DNA of 64,000 bases from assembly GCA_003290165.1 (NCBI GenBank), contig QNQO01000809.1, positions 1 through 64,000 on the forward strand, read 5' to 3'. The stretch's first letter is position 1. Every line of letters begins with the position of its first letter. This document shows, piece after piece, positions 25,826 through 37,540 of the stretch. The notes under the pieces are model-generated. The model did no database searches. It saw nothing but the letters and a program-made list of their open reading frames with translations, and was not told the DNA's origin. The translations under genes were made by a program, and so were the position numbers. Origin of the DNA: Berberis thunbergii. Taxonomy: Eukaryota > Streptophyta > Magnoliopsida > Ranunculales > Berberidaceae.

Positions 25826-26811
25826 TAGGGGTGGGCATGGGACGGGATGGGACGAGATATACCCATCCCTATCCCATCCCGTTCATACGGGATTGGGATT
25901 GGGACGGGACAGGATGGGAAAAATCTCATCCCAACCTCGTCCATCCCAAACGGGTTCGGGATCGGACGAAACGGGATCAGCGTGCTGCTTGTGACTGCCG
26001 CGAACACTATCATCATATAAGAACGTGAAAAATAATTTTATTATAATTAGATATAGATATGGAATGCAAATATAAGGGTAGCCACTAAATCCCCTAACAA
26101 TGAAGTCAAGTGGGCTTGACTTTTAGAAAATGACATGATAAATGGGACCCACTAAGAGTATTGTGTCGCTGTGATGGCCTCCCAGCTGATTTTACAATTT
26201 CATTACTGTGGAAAACAAAATTCATGGTTCCTTGACAAAATGACATTTCATCTTTTGTTAGGGAAGCAATATAAACCTATTGGTGATGCTCTAACATATT
26301 CATAATGGTTTACTATCAATACATATATTGAAATTAAATAAATTATTTTTATAGCCCGGAGCATTTCAAATTCTTGGCTCCGCCCCTGAATGTTCCCTTC
26401 TGAATCTGTATTACTAGTTAATTGTCATTTTTCATCTTTACCTGGGTATTATCAATATTTGAAAGTTAAATAATTAGAGCCACTTTTATTGGGAATCCAA
26501 GCAACAGTCTGCTATTTTTCTCTTGCTTAATGAATATTTATTTTTTGAAGTAACATTTCTGTTACCACTGCAAACACCATGAGTTTCTGTCAGTCATCTG
26601 TAAGTTTATATGAATAAAAATAAATAAATAAATAAAAATATTAATAATAAATATTAAAAAAATAGCTCGGGACAGGATTGGCGAGATTGAAAATCTTCAT
26701 CCCATCACATCCCATTCTAGATCGAGACGGGATCGGGATGAAATTATTCAATCCCATTAAGACCCAGAAAAATCGGGACTGGACGGGATAGGGATGGGAT
26801 GCCCACCCTTA
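25826..26811. mobile_element. hAT-type non-autonomous element, copy D
   Basis: Bounded by TAGGGGTGGGCA and GATGCCCACCCTTA, with a perfect 8-bp duplication GTTCCATC at 25818-25825 and 26812-26819. GGGAC-rich ends. The core matches copy C in opposite orientation, including the complement of CAGGGGCAGAGCC near 26370-26395. Length 986 bp, the longest of the four copies. Confidence 0.92.
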
Positions 26812-26819
26812 GTTCCATC

Positions 26820-27818
26820 TCTTCAATAATCTAATTCAACTTCCATCATCCTAAAAGATTCTTCCTCCACCTTATATCAGTCAAAGGTATTAAAAAGAAG
26901 CATCAACAACGAAGTAGTTACTTGATTAAAAACCATAACTAACATAATCAGAAAAAATATGAAATGGTTAACACGATTCTGAGACAAACACTAACTTTGA
27001 AATTAATAATTGATGGTGAATTGAATGGTCATACTTCATTCATTACTTGTTCATTTGTCAAAAACAAAGGTTTAACCCATGCTTCTCCATAACCAAAATG
27101 AATAATAAATAGAAGAGAAACAAACCAAACTTCTCACATCAAACTTCCAACATTGTGGATGAAGAAGTTCAATTTTGACATAATGGAAGCGAAACCACAC
27201 CCAAAAAGAAAAACTTTTCTATGCTCTAGTTTTCGAATACATATGGGAACAAGTAAACACATCAATAGTCCTAGCCTTCTAATACTCCTGTTACCAAAAT
27301 ATGAAGCTCTGCCTCAAATTTGCTGGTTAGAGTTTAAAAATAAATAAAAATAAAAACTCATCACGTAATGGTGTATCATCATCAGCGACTCATCCCAATT
27401 TGAAATTTCAGAGGCAATTCCATTCACAGCATATCTTTTAAATTTGCTTTTCAATCTTTTTCTATACGCCCATCAAAATGATGGTGGAGCTGATAGCGTT
27501 TCCCTTCCAAAATTAAAAGAACTATGAAGTTGAATAATAATTAAAACATCAGAGTGAGCTATGCCTCATCCCAATTTTCAGATATAGCCAGACCATATGT
27601 TATATAGTTCAAAAGACCATATGTTATGTAGTTCAAAACTTCTCTTAGTGCATGAGCCATCATAAATATGAGAGAGAGGGAGGGGGGAAGTAAATTAAAA
27701 TATTAAAAAATATTCAGATTAAATCCTAACGCATTAATGGTAACTCACTAAAAAGCGAATAACAGCAACCTATTACATCAACCCTAGTTGCCTAAATGCT
27801 ATTGTGGAAACAAAAAAG
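26820..27818 (-). other. 3' flank / untranslated region of the GATA gene
   Basis: No coding exon was recognised. The part nearest 27818 should hold the 3' untranslated region of the GATA gene. A GA-rich strip (27660-27690) and AT-rich sequence are present. Confidence 0.4.
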
Positions 27819-29507
27819 CTAGCCAACCAACCTTTTGTCCAAAAGCGGTAATATATCTTTCTGCTTCTGCCTTCTCATGTCCAATACTTTCCTGTGAGAG
27901 TTAGAATGCAACCTACTAGAGAAAGTCGGACTGTTTGCAGGCCGATACTCCGGAAGGAGGCGGCCCGACTTGTATCTCACTCCACATGCATTACAAAGCG
28001 TCTTAGGCCCAAGTGGCCCAGCTCGCCATTGTGGTGTCTCCTCTGTCTGACAATGCTGACATTTCCTAATGAATGACGATGTTGTCATGGCTAATGCTTC
28101 TGCCCTCTTCTTCTTGGGTTCAAACCACCACCACTGTTGACCTGATAAGTCAGAAAAGTTTCGGCGCTTTCGTCTCCTTTTGCTTCTTGCTTGCACCGGA
28201 ACTTGGAAGCTGCCGCTCCCAAGCACCGATACAGGACTATGGTTTTTTGTCTTATTCTCGCAAAGAATATCTGATGTTTCTACGGGTGGAAAGATATCCC
28301 TGTTCAATAACCACTCCAATTCTTCTTCTTCTTCTTCAATCAACATCTGAAAATATAAAAAAAGCATTATGTAAGATACCTTCCAAATCATAGTAAAGTT
28401 GAGGCACAACACTAACACTGCAAAGATTCAAATAACATACTGCACATATCCCAATCATAGTAAAGTTACAGCTGAGCAGTTATTCAACAATGGGTTAACT
28501 TGAGAATTAAAATACACTGTAAAGATCCAAAAAATGTACTTGGAAGTTGGAACCAAAAATATTGAAATCTAAAAATTAAAACATAACACATTAGAATATG
28601 CGAATGGCACAAAGGGTGGCTGAGATTTGTGCGTTGAATAGAGGATGAAGACATGATGCAGACGTAATCCAGGGGTCAGGTTCGGATTCATCATTACACC
28701 AAATTGGGTATTTTCAAATTTTACCAAATGGTGAAAGCCCATGCCTATTGAATTTTCAGCTAGTGGGATTGTTTCTAAATGAGTATTACTAAGTAAAGGG
28801 TAAAAAAAATGCGACAAACAGTGACATTAGTGAATGTATTTAGATTGTGGTTGTATCAAAACTTATAAAGTGTTCCACTTTTTATTAAGCTTTGTAACTT
28901 TCTAAGCTTTCATCTATCTATACGTCACTTCTTTTGTAGAACTGGCACTTAGAAAAAACACTAGACCATAAATTTCAAACGAGACCATTGATCAATATCA
29001 AAATGAGAAATCATATAAAACAAGACACGAAAGGTCGCAACATGCCTAGACAGACCGTTCGGCAATGTAAGAGTTGAATGCGACCCCCGACGACTATTAT
29101 TATTTTCACATTTTTCTACCAAATAATAACATTGTTCAACTCACTCACATTGACTGACCCCTCTGTGTTACCTACATACATACAATACTGTGTTGACTCA
29201 GGAAACCAAACACTCAACAACAAGACCTCCTTTCCTTGTGTGTGTGACTGCTCTTTCTCAGTTCTCACTGAGTTGACTCGTCCGAGTCAAAATGCGTCGA
29301 CTCACCGAGTAAAAAAAAGTAGTAGGGCAAGCGATGAAGTTAGTTACTTACAGAAAGTGAGTCGGACTCAGTGAGTCGTGGGTTGCTGGGTTTAGAAGAG
29401 TGGTGGTTGTTGTTGCTGCTGCTGTCGCCATCATCTTCGTCTTGGATGTCTGACGAGAAATCGAGAAGATGGTCAATGAAGAGCCCCGTTGTTCCAAAAA
29501 TCTCCAT
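27819..29507 (-). CDS. GATA-type zinc-finger transcription factor (class I), two exons
   Basis: Sequence-specific nuclear regulator that should bind GATA motifs. Exon 1 is 29507-29352 (52 codons from ATG, ending SDSLS at donor TCT|GTAAGT). Exon 2 is 28346-27819, after acceptor TTTTCAG. Both junctions are phase 0, giving 227 residues. Seen: N-terminal [13 protein letters not shown] motif, acidic [10 protein letters not shown] (about 55-65), basic RSKRRRKRR nuclear-localisation-like patch (about 105-113), and one C-x2-C-x18-C-x2-C finger with Cys148, Cys151, Cys170 and Cys173. The finger continues into the plant signature [19 protein letters not shown]. Layout and intron position fit the Arabidopsis GATA1/GATA2 group, members of which act in light and hormone responses; the exact orthologue is not settled. 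An in-frame upstream ATG at 29571-29573 lacks the family's start context. No disabling change seen. Confidence 0.93.
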
Positions 29508-30027
29508 GTTAAGTATCAAGTGTGTTGCGCTCTTCTCTCTTTGTGTTTGGTTTTGTTTCTCTCTTATCTTCACTTCTTCTTCTTCTTCTTCTTTTTATTT
29601 TTGCTTGCAGGCTTGCCTTTCAACTACCAAAGGAAATGGAAATTAGGGCTTTAGAGAGAGAGAGAGGCTTCCCATTGGTCACATGATATCATCAATTCAA
29701 AGTGGGAAAGGGAACCGTTTTCTTCTTATTAGTTTAACAAAACATACTTATCCCATTTCTGTTTTTCTTTTTTCAAAATTGGCTCCCCCAACCAACTATT
29801 ATTTCAGGGCTGCCATACTCTTTTGTTGTTTTTGGAGAAACTGTCAAATTGGGTTGTTTGAGCACCCCACTCTCATTCTTGTTTCTACTATTGTCCAATT
29901 ATTATGTTTGGTGGAAGAGAAAATGAGTTACGGGTTGAACAATGAGAAGAAGAACATAGATGTAGGCACCGTCTTTTTTATACCATCACTTTTATTGAAA
30001 GGCACACCACTTTCTCTCTTTTTTTAA
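29508..30027 (-). promoter_or_regulatory. 5' leader and proximal promoter of the GATA gene
   Basis: Upstream of the GATA ATG. A GAA-repeat in the leader (29570-29590) and a GAGAGA strip (29651-29666) on the opposite strand are typical of plant core promoters. Part of it (29630-29830) has a diverged copy at 33585-33643 plus 40326-40480. Confidence 0.4.
29630..29830. repeat. segment a: unoccupied paralogue of the CACTA target site
   Basis: This promoter-side segment reads GATATCATCAATTCAAAGTGG across 29686-29706, without an insertion. The related copy a' (33585-33643 joined to 40326-40480) has the same sequence with the CACTA element between two AAT triplets. Similarity resumes on the far side (TTTAACAAAA, CCAACTATTAT, AGGGTTGCCA-like). 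Confidence 0.8.
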
Positions 30028-31387
30028 TGAAAAATAACTTTTAAGACATACTTCTTCATAAAATATACCATTTAGATATCATAGTTGATGTAATGACTAA
30101 TTTGTACCGATTTTTATACTTTTATGATCGACAATGACTATGTTATTATCTCAAGTTAACTCATAAAGTTATAGGACATATTTACCCTTTCTAAACAAAT
30201 ATTAAAAAAAAACTAATTTTATAATTTTATGACCAACATGACTCTTTTATTAATTATTTAATTTTTTTGTTTTTATTTTTTTTATTTTTTTAACCCTTAA
30301 CCCCTTTCACCCCATGCCGTTAATATGTATCGATATTAATTATTCTATTTATAAACAACAAATTATAAGGGGTTTTTTTCCCATTGACTGACAAGTAATC
30401 AAATTATTATGCTAAGGTTTTGTAAACTTTTTTATAATGTAGTTAATGATGTTTCAAATTTGGTTTTAATTAATTAATAAAATCAATTTAGTGAACTTGT
30501 CATAAAATTGTACATTCTATTCCAAGGATTGTGATTTCATTTTTCGAGTTAATTTCGGTCTCCTGATTTTAAGAAATATTTTGGTGTGTAAAAAAAAAAC
30601 TTCTACGATAAATGAAATATATATATAATGAATTTTGAGGGTATATTAAATATGTCAAAAATAAGATGCAAGTAAATAAATGTATTAAACACATTGAATA
30701 AAAACAAACTAACTATAATTAGAAAATCAATGTTAGTTTCAAAAATCAATATATAAATAGAATAAATATTAATTAGGAAATTAGAGGGTGGTTTAAAAAA
30801 TCAATAAATAATTAGAAGAAAAAAAAAACTCAAAATTTACAAAAAAAAATCCTCGAAAAATGTAATTTTAGTAGGAGTTTTTTGTACTTTTACAAGAAAA
30901 AAAGAATTCATGAAAATCCCGAAGTTTGTGAAAAAATCTCAAAATTTTCGAAAAAACCCTCAAAAAAATGTAATTTTTTTTTCATATTTTTTTTCGTAAT
31001 TTCAAAAAAAAATCAGCGAAATTTCGTGTAATTTCGCAAAATCACAATCCTTGTCATTGCCACACTTACAACTTCTCTGTTGATTTTTTATATTTTTAGC
31101 ATCAATGGTTCTAAGTATTGAAAGAAGAAAAGAAACTCGACATAGAGTATCTAAAATTTATTAAAAATAAAAAGAGTTATTGTTGGTCATAAAAAGTATA
31201 AAATTAAGTTTTCTATTTTTTTAGGAAGAATAAATATATCATATAACTTTATGAGTAAACATTGGTTAATGAAATAGTCTTTGTTGGTCATAAAAATATA
31301 AAAGTGTGTACAAATTAGCCATTACATCAACTATGATACCTACATTGTCTATTTTGTGAAAAAGTATGCCCTAAAAGTCATTTTTCA
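30028..31387. mobile_element. 1.36-kb element with about 230-bp terminal inverted repeats
   Basis: Left arm 30028-30260 starts TGAAAAATAACTTTTAAG. The right arm (31155-31387) ends with the complement, and both share TGATGTAATGACTAAT-type and ATAACTTTATGAGT blocks. Between the arms is AT-rich DNA with another element nested (30523-31053). Flanks are T/A-rich and look like a TTTTTTTAA duplication, which cannot be trusted in such sequence. Long arms without coding capacity fit a non-autonomous Mutator-like or foldback element. Confidence 0.75.
30523..31053. mobile_element. CAAGGATTGTGATTT inverted-repeat element, copy 1 (nested)
   Basis: Begins CAAGGATTGTGATTTC and ends AAAATCACAATCCTTG, its inverted complement. 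Internal AT-rich sequence with many AAAATTT runs follows the copy at 59905-60454 throughout. Length 531 bp. Flanking 8-mers do not match clearly here. Confidence 0.8.
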
Positions 31388-32949
31388 TTTTTTTTTTAAT
31401 ATGTTGAAGCATACTATCAATATAAACCCCTCTCTCACTAGTGTTCTTCTTTTTCTCCGCCTTCTATTTTCTCTTCATAGCAACGACGGAATAACACCAA
31501 CTCGCCACCGCCACCTTTCCCCACTTCTTCTTATCCTTTTTTTTGCTCTTCTAATTCTCCCATCTTCTTTTTCCTCTTACTCTTCCTCTTCCTCTTCCTC
31601 TTCCTCTTCCTCGTCTCTTCTCTCTCATATTCTTTTCCACCGCCGACAACACCACCCTGCCCCTACTTCTTATTCGCGTCCTGTCTTTTTTGCTTCTCTT
31701 TTTTCTCTCGAGCAAAAGAAACCATATGAGAAGAAAAGAAGTGTAAGAGAATAAGAAGGGATGTGGTGGTGCTGGTGGTGAGAAGAAGATAAGAAAGAAG
31801 AGTAAAATAGGAGAATGAAAACAAGAAATCAGAAGAAGAGGAGAGGTGTAACTGACCAGCGGGCGGGGCGGTGGTGACCGAATAGGGTGGGGTGAGGGGC
31901 GTGGTGGTGAGTGGGGCGGAGTGGGGCAAGGCGATGTGATGTATTTCCCTAAGAGAGAAAAAATAGAAAGAAGAGAGGTGGTAGAAGTTTTTTTTGTTTA
32001 TATTGGTGGTCTTTCAGTAGGTGGTGGTGTGCTTCAGATAGTAGGGTAGTGGTATCCTTTAGCAAAAGTGGTGGTATCAAAAAGTCATTGCCATATATAA
32101 ATGTTTAGAGAAGAAGAGGGGCAAGGATGAGGGTTTGGAGACAATGATGGCAGCAGGAAAGAGACGTAGGCAACGAGAGAAGGGGAAAAGATGCTCACAA
32201 GATGAAAGATTGAGCAGGTAATTAGGAAGCCAATTAAGAGATGTGAAGGATCAAATACAAGACCGATAAATACATGATTTAACATATTGATTTTCAAAAT
32301 GGGGATTGTGAAAAATGTGGCAGACCATTTCAAATGTGTTTTATAAGCCCCGAGATGATCGTCATTCGAAAAAGTGATGATTTGAGCCTTCGCGGACATG
32401 TCAATTTTTGTGGCCCAAAATTTTGGTTCCCTTATGAAGTTTACTTTTAATTTCACTTTTCATTTTGCAAATATGATATAAGTCAGCTGATAAAGCTTTT
32501 TATTGCATTATAAGTCAATGACTCAAAGTCCATTATGTCTAGGTATTTATTTTTTCTTTACTTATTATTTACCTAGGGGGTGTTTTAAAATCTCAAAACC
32601 ACCATATTTTTTAGCAAATTAATTTCAAATTAACTGATTGAGGGTTGTTATCAAAGTTAAGGATACTTGTAGTGATCGTTTCAACAAATATTTTGGGTCT
32701 TTTTCCTCATAAAGGCCTCAACAATTTCCTTGGCTCGTTATTCATCAGATTTTATGGATAACGAGACTATGACTTGATCCATAACAATCCAATTAGCTAC
32801 TTGTTCATGATACTCTTAGATCGCTAGAAACTACCTTCTTGGTACTGCTTCCACCGCAACCACCGATAACACCACAACTAATTGTTTGCAAAACTTATTA
32901 TCCTTTAATCACAAGTTTTTTTTTCAAGGAATCAAAGTATTTCATTAAA
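31388..32949. other. low-complexity intergenic DNA
   Basis: A long CTT/TCC-rich strip (31440-31700) grades into a GGTGGT / GAAGAA-rich strip (31740-32060). Open frames across it are products of this composition. No gene recognised. Confidence 0.5.
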
Positions 32950-33480
32950 ATTATATCAATTTCTAACAAGGCACCACGCGTAGTATCCATTAAAACATCT
33001 AATAAATATGTAGTAGTAAAAAGGGGGGAAATATAATAAACTTGTGAAGCTAAAGTGACAAAAATCTCAATAACCCAATGAAAAGAAGGTTAAGAGTTTG
33101 TCGAATGTTCAAACTTAGTGAGACATTTGGTATATATGTACTAAATATTTATATCTTCCTTCACCAATTATTAAATCCTACACAATAAATTGTATATTTT
33201 ACTTTCATAATGTGATTTGCTTTCATCTATTTCAAATTTGGCAATGGGGAAATAGAGCTTCAAACATAAGGAAAAACCTTAATTCGGGCTGTGATAACAT
33301 TTTTCATGTCTCAAGGATGTAGGAAACAAAATTTTGAAATCACAAATGACTATAAATGCTCATTTTATAGTTAGGAATAACATGGGTATATGTTGTGTCC
33401 ATGTATTTCCATAACAAACCACTTCATCCAAAATGATTATACATTATACTATCTCATTACTCATATTTCAATAACAAATA
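32950..33480. repeat. segment b of a diverged segmental duplication
   Basis: Shares a colinear series of blocks with 42650-43150: TTTCTAACAAGG, AATATAATAAAC/TGTAATAAAC, TTGTCGAATGTTCAAACTTA, CCTTCACCAAT, CATATCTCAAGG-like and ATTTCAATAACAAA. Same orientation. Non-coding. Confidence 0.75.
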
Positions 33481-33844
33481 GTTTCACATATAGAATTTGA
33501 GTAAATTTCATATTATTTATAAGAATCTTAAGTTCAGGAACTCAAATAATCTCAAACAAAGAAAATGAGATTAGTTAAAGAATGAGGGAAAAGTAGGACT
33601 TTAGAGAAGAGGATGCTCCCATTGGTTATATGATATCATCAATCACTACAACACAAATGCCCAATAATAGCATTTGTTAATAGCGGTTTTACTAAATACG
33701 CTATCAAAGATCAAATTTTTGGCGTAAACAAAAATGAAAACGCTACAAAAAAAAGGCGGGATTTTTGGCGCTCGCTTCTGTCCTCCCTCGTTTTACTGGG
33801 CGCTCAAGTTAGATAGAGCTCGATGAAACTCCACCCTCCCCTCA

Positions 33845-34020
33845 ATCTCGTCATCTCCCTCACTGATTGCTCCCTCATCTTGCCATCTCCCTCCCTGCTC
33901 TCTCCATATCTCCATCTCCCTCACTGCTCCCTCCATCTCGCCATCTCCCTCACTGCTCCCTCCATCTCTCCATCGCCCTCACTGCTCTCTCCATATCTTC
34001 ATCTCCATCTCTCCGTTGCC
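33845..34020. repeat. CT-rich minisatellite in the CACTA left arm
   Basis: Irregular repeats of CACTGCTCCCTCCATCTC and CCATCTCCCT-type units, about 25-50 bp, lying between the left terminus and the captured kinase fragment. Confidence 0.65.
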
Positions 34021-34085
34021 CTCCCTCTTTCGATATTTATGTTCTTCATTTCTGATATTTGGTTCTAATTTTGTTGGTTTTTCAG

Positions 34086-34702
34086 TACAATGAGATCCTT
34101 GGGAAAGGAGCTTCAAAGACAGTGTAAGAAACTTAAAACCCCATTTGTTATTTTTTATCCCTTTTTGAGATTTTGAAGAAATTTCAGTTTTTTATGAGAA
34201 TTTTTGCAGTTTTATGAGATGGGTATATGTTGATTTAGTTCTATGTTGGTGGGTTTTCTTCCTTTTTGGTTTTGGGTGTTGCAGTTACAGAGCTTTTGAT
34301 AAGTTCGAAGGGATTGAAGTGGCTTGGAACCAAGTCAAGCTGTATGATTTCCTTCAGAGCCCTGAGGATCTTGAGAGGCTTTACTGTGAAATCCATCTTC
34401 TCAAGACCTTGAAGCACAAAAACATCATGAAATTTTACACCTCTTGGGTTGATACGGCCAATAGGAACATCTATTTTGTAACTGAGATGTTCACTTCTGG
34501 GACTCTGAGACAGTAAGTTTTCATGGGATTTCATTGATTTCCATTTTCAGTGTTTATGAGTATGGTACTTGAGATTTGGAATTTAGGGTTGTAATGTTTT
34601 TTGTAATTTTGATTCTCTTTTTATTAGATATAGGCAGGAGCACAAGAGGGTAAACATTAGAGCAGTGAAGCATTGGTGTAGACAAATCTTGAAAGAACTA
34701 AT
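34086..34702 (+). pseudogene. captured WNK kinase fragment (N-lobe, three exons)
   Basis: Exon 34086-34123 encodes YNEILGKGASKTV (glycine loop). Exon 34285-34512 encodes [19 protein letters not shown] and on to MFTSGTLRQ. Exon 34628-34702 encodes [17 protein letters not shown] and QILKE. Splice donors and acceptors (GTAAGA, TTGCAG, GTAAGT, TTATTAG) and phases are intact. VAWNQVKL, with Asn where most kinases have the ATP-binding Lys, is the hallmark of plant WNK (with-no-lysine) kinases. The catalytic loop, DFG and the rest are absent, so it cannot be an active kinase. The third exon runs into unrelated sequence with a short repeat (GAACTCCTATTTGTT, twice near 34709 and 34756). Confidence 0.88.
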
Positions 34703-35661
34703 AGTGAACTCCTATTTGTTAAAGTTTGCCTATAATCAATAGTCAGTGCCATGGAGAACTCCTATTTGTTCACGAATAACTGCAACTATAACTGTATGTT
34801 CTTTTGGAAAGGAATAAGGAGGTTTTCTTTAATTGTTTATTGTTTATTTAGTTTGTTCATTTCTTTATATGAGATATTATTAACTATTCTTTTGGTGCCT
34901 AAATGGCTAAACAAGTCATGCCATTTCGATGGTATACAGCACATGTTAAGGAAATATGATGAAAGGGTCTTTCCTTGTAAGCAATACATTGCTAGTAAAG
35001 TTCCTTTTTTGTTTATTTCTTGTTAGGTTAATGTGACTCTTTCTTATATTAGTCCACAAGTTTTTCTCTACCTACTTAATCTTTTGATGCAATCTATATG
35101 TTTTGTTCCATTAAAAAAAGATTGGAACCAAGTGCAACTTCATTTTCAGTGTGTATCATGTCATTGGGGTGCAGTGAAGCGCCGAAGGGAGTTCATTTGG
35201 AGTTTCTTCTAGTGCTTTGTTGTAGTTGTATTAGTAGCAATCGGTTATTTATTAGCCTCTTATCTCATCTTTTAAATGAATCAATTTTTACCTTTTCAGT
35301 AGGTAATTATGCTATTTTCTGTTTTTATTTTAAAACTTGATTTTCGCAATGCTAAGGTGATAAAATGTCTGTTTTGCCTTTCTTTTGTTTCAATATAATT
35401 TTGATTTCTTATTGGTGCCTTTCTAAAATAGAGTCTAATAGCAACTAATTTTGTTTATAATGATGACGCCATGAATGTTCTTGAATTGGTTGTCTTGCAC
35501 TCTTGCCCTTTATAAGTCGTATTTGCATCATCACCCTGTTGTTGTATTTATTGTAAATTTTCACTTTCCTAAATTTCTGTATAGTTTCTATGAGAGGTAT
35601 TAATAACAATTGAAATATTGATTCCTTTCTTCCATTCCCACTATGCTTGCGTACTTTTTAG

Positions 35662-36320
35662 ATATCAGATGCCCTACGGGACGGTGCAGAAGGTTTCTTC
35701 AGGAACTATTTCCAAAATGGCATTATTGTTATCACTAGTGATTTTTTGCATCTATTTGTTCCGTAGTACAACTTCTCAACAAGAATCCTCTGGTCTTGGG
35801 AAGTTAGATATACTATTCCAATCTCAATGTTCAAAAATGTTTTTGTTCACACATATCTTAATATGTTGTTGCAGGTCAGCATCGCTTATATTACAGTTGC
35901 TACTTTTCTTTTCGAAGCTATATGCTCAGGTGTTGCTGGCTATGTTGGTATGTGGGTGTCTATACGTGCCAATGTTCGTGTCTCCGGCGCTGCATATATG
36001 CATATAGACACACATATATGCATGTGCGTACCATTCATCGATTTGTGTTTGTGATCCTTTTGCAGCACGTGTGAAAAATTTGTTGTTGAACCTTTTAATA
36101 ATAGGTAAGTTTACAACTTATTGACAAAACATTACGTACTCATGTAGTGTCTCTTCTCTTGGTGGGTTATGGTTTTGGAGCTTCCTTTGTTGCCCTCTTT
36201 GCCCAGTTGGGTGGTGGAATTTACACTAAGGCAGCTGATGTTGTAGCCGATCTTGTTGGAAAAGTGGAGCAGGGAATACCCGAAGACGATCTTAGGAATC
36301 CTGCGGTCATTGTAAATCTG
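35662..36320 (+). pseudogene. captured type II vacuolar H+-pyrophosphatase fragment
   Basis: Three exon pieces are visible. 35662-35802 reads ISDALRDGAEGFFR and then, in another frame, GTISKMALLLSLVIFCIYLF. 35875 to about 35995 reads AYITVATFLFEAICSG and GYVGMWVSIRANVRVSGAA. 36148-36320 reads [38 protein letters not shown] and [28 protein letters not shown] marks the K+-independent type II (AVP2-like) pump. At least two frameshifts break it: a short deletion after GFFR and an indel at the start of the second piece. Exons between pieces two and three are missing. The last piece ends at CTG|GCAAGT, where GT has become GC. The pyrophosphate-binding site is disrupted or absent, so no function is expected. 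Confidence 0.88.
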
Positions 36321-37229
36321 GCAAGTTGATTGTTCTTTTATGACTAGGATACAATTTTGCATAGTGTTGCGACTACATGTCATGTTATTTAGTCCTTTTG
36401 ACATTATGTTGTTATCATGGTATACATTTCGATAAAAAAGTTATTTGTTTTGGCTAAGCTATTTAGTATTTTGTTCATTGTTCTTTTTGAATAGTTTATG
36501 AATGATTTTTGCTATGGAGATGCAACTATGTTGCATAAAACTCCTCGAAGTGAAAATTTCAATTGTTATTGTTATAATTCAATACTTAAGAATGGCGAGT
36601 CCGGATATTCAAATTCTTACATGTGTTCGCCATTGTTTAGTACTTTTGGCCATTGTTTAGTCCTGATTTATTTTGTTGGAATTTATGCATTGAATTGCAT
36701 GCACGAAAGACAAATCTTGATAGTCTGTTGGTTTAGAACAATATTGTTTCTACCGCATTTAAATGATAGTGTGTAGATATATCGTTTTGTATTACGAATT
36801 GAACTGAATGGCGAAAGCTGGGTTTTGGTATAGTCCATTGGTGGTGATTACATTTAGCATGATGAATGTTTGACCAAAATTTTGTAGGGTTTCAAATTGT
36901 GTTTTTATACTGAATTTTGGTTGGTGGATAAATGGTTATTTACATTTGGTGCTATTTTGTTGTGTTATGCAGGGATTTGCAGTCTTATGGATCATCTCTT
37001 AGCATATTTTAGGCACTGAAAGTACTTTGTTTTTGGTGGATAATCAGCCATTATTGACAGACTTAGATTCACGGGCAGCACACCTGTGGCAATTGATAGT
37101 TACCAAGGTTGCAAATGAAACAACTTTGATGTCATATTTACTTTTGTTTAGAAGGCAAATGTTTTCAACTTAAAAAAATTGATTTGTGTTCGTATGCAGT
37201 CCAAGTTGTCCCCATTCGCGAACAATAGA

Positions 37230-37540
37230 GCACGGCGGGGGAAAAGAGATGTGAATTAAAGGATACGAGTATGAAAATAGCATTTATTCATGGTTGTCCG
37301 AGTCACATTATGAGCAGGCTTCAAATAGCATTTCTTCATGGTATAGCATTTCGACAATATAGAGCAGGCTTCAAATAGCATTATGAGCAGGATACGAGTA
37401 TGAAAATAGCATTATGAGCAGGCTTCAAATAGCATTATGAGCAGGATACGAGTATGAAAATAGCATTTCAACAGTATAGAGCAGGCTTCAAATAGCATTT
37501 CTTCATGGTACTTCGGGTCACATTATGAGTTTCTTCTCTT
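37230..37540. repeat. compound tandem repeat inside the CACTA element
   Basis: Interleaved units GAGCAGGCTTCAAATAGCAT and GAGCAGGATACGAGTATG + AAAATAGCATT, with TTCTTCATGGTA spacers. About four to five copies of the first and three of the second. Directly upstream of the cyclase fragment. Confidence 0.85.

Noticed and set aside
31356..31929. Long Ser/Leu- and Thr/Pro-rich frames on both strands
   Set aside because: They follow CTT/TCC and GGT repeats; both strands are open at once and no domain is present. Composition artefact.
33823..34068. Leu/Ser/Pro-rich frames near the CACTA left end
   Set aside because: Encoded by a CT-rich minisatellite; no domain.
34751..35340. Hydrophobic frames between the WNK and pyrophosphatase fragments
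   Set aside because: AT-rich non-coding DNA inside the transposon; no similarity that I recognise.
37261..37540. Possible CRISPR-like array
   Set aside because: Repeats are interleaved and without unique regular spacers, and the locus is plant nuclear DNA.
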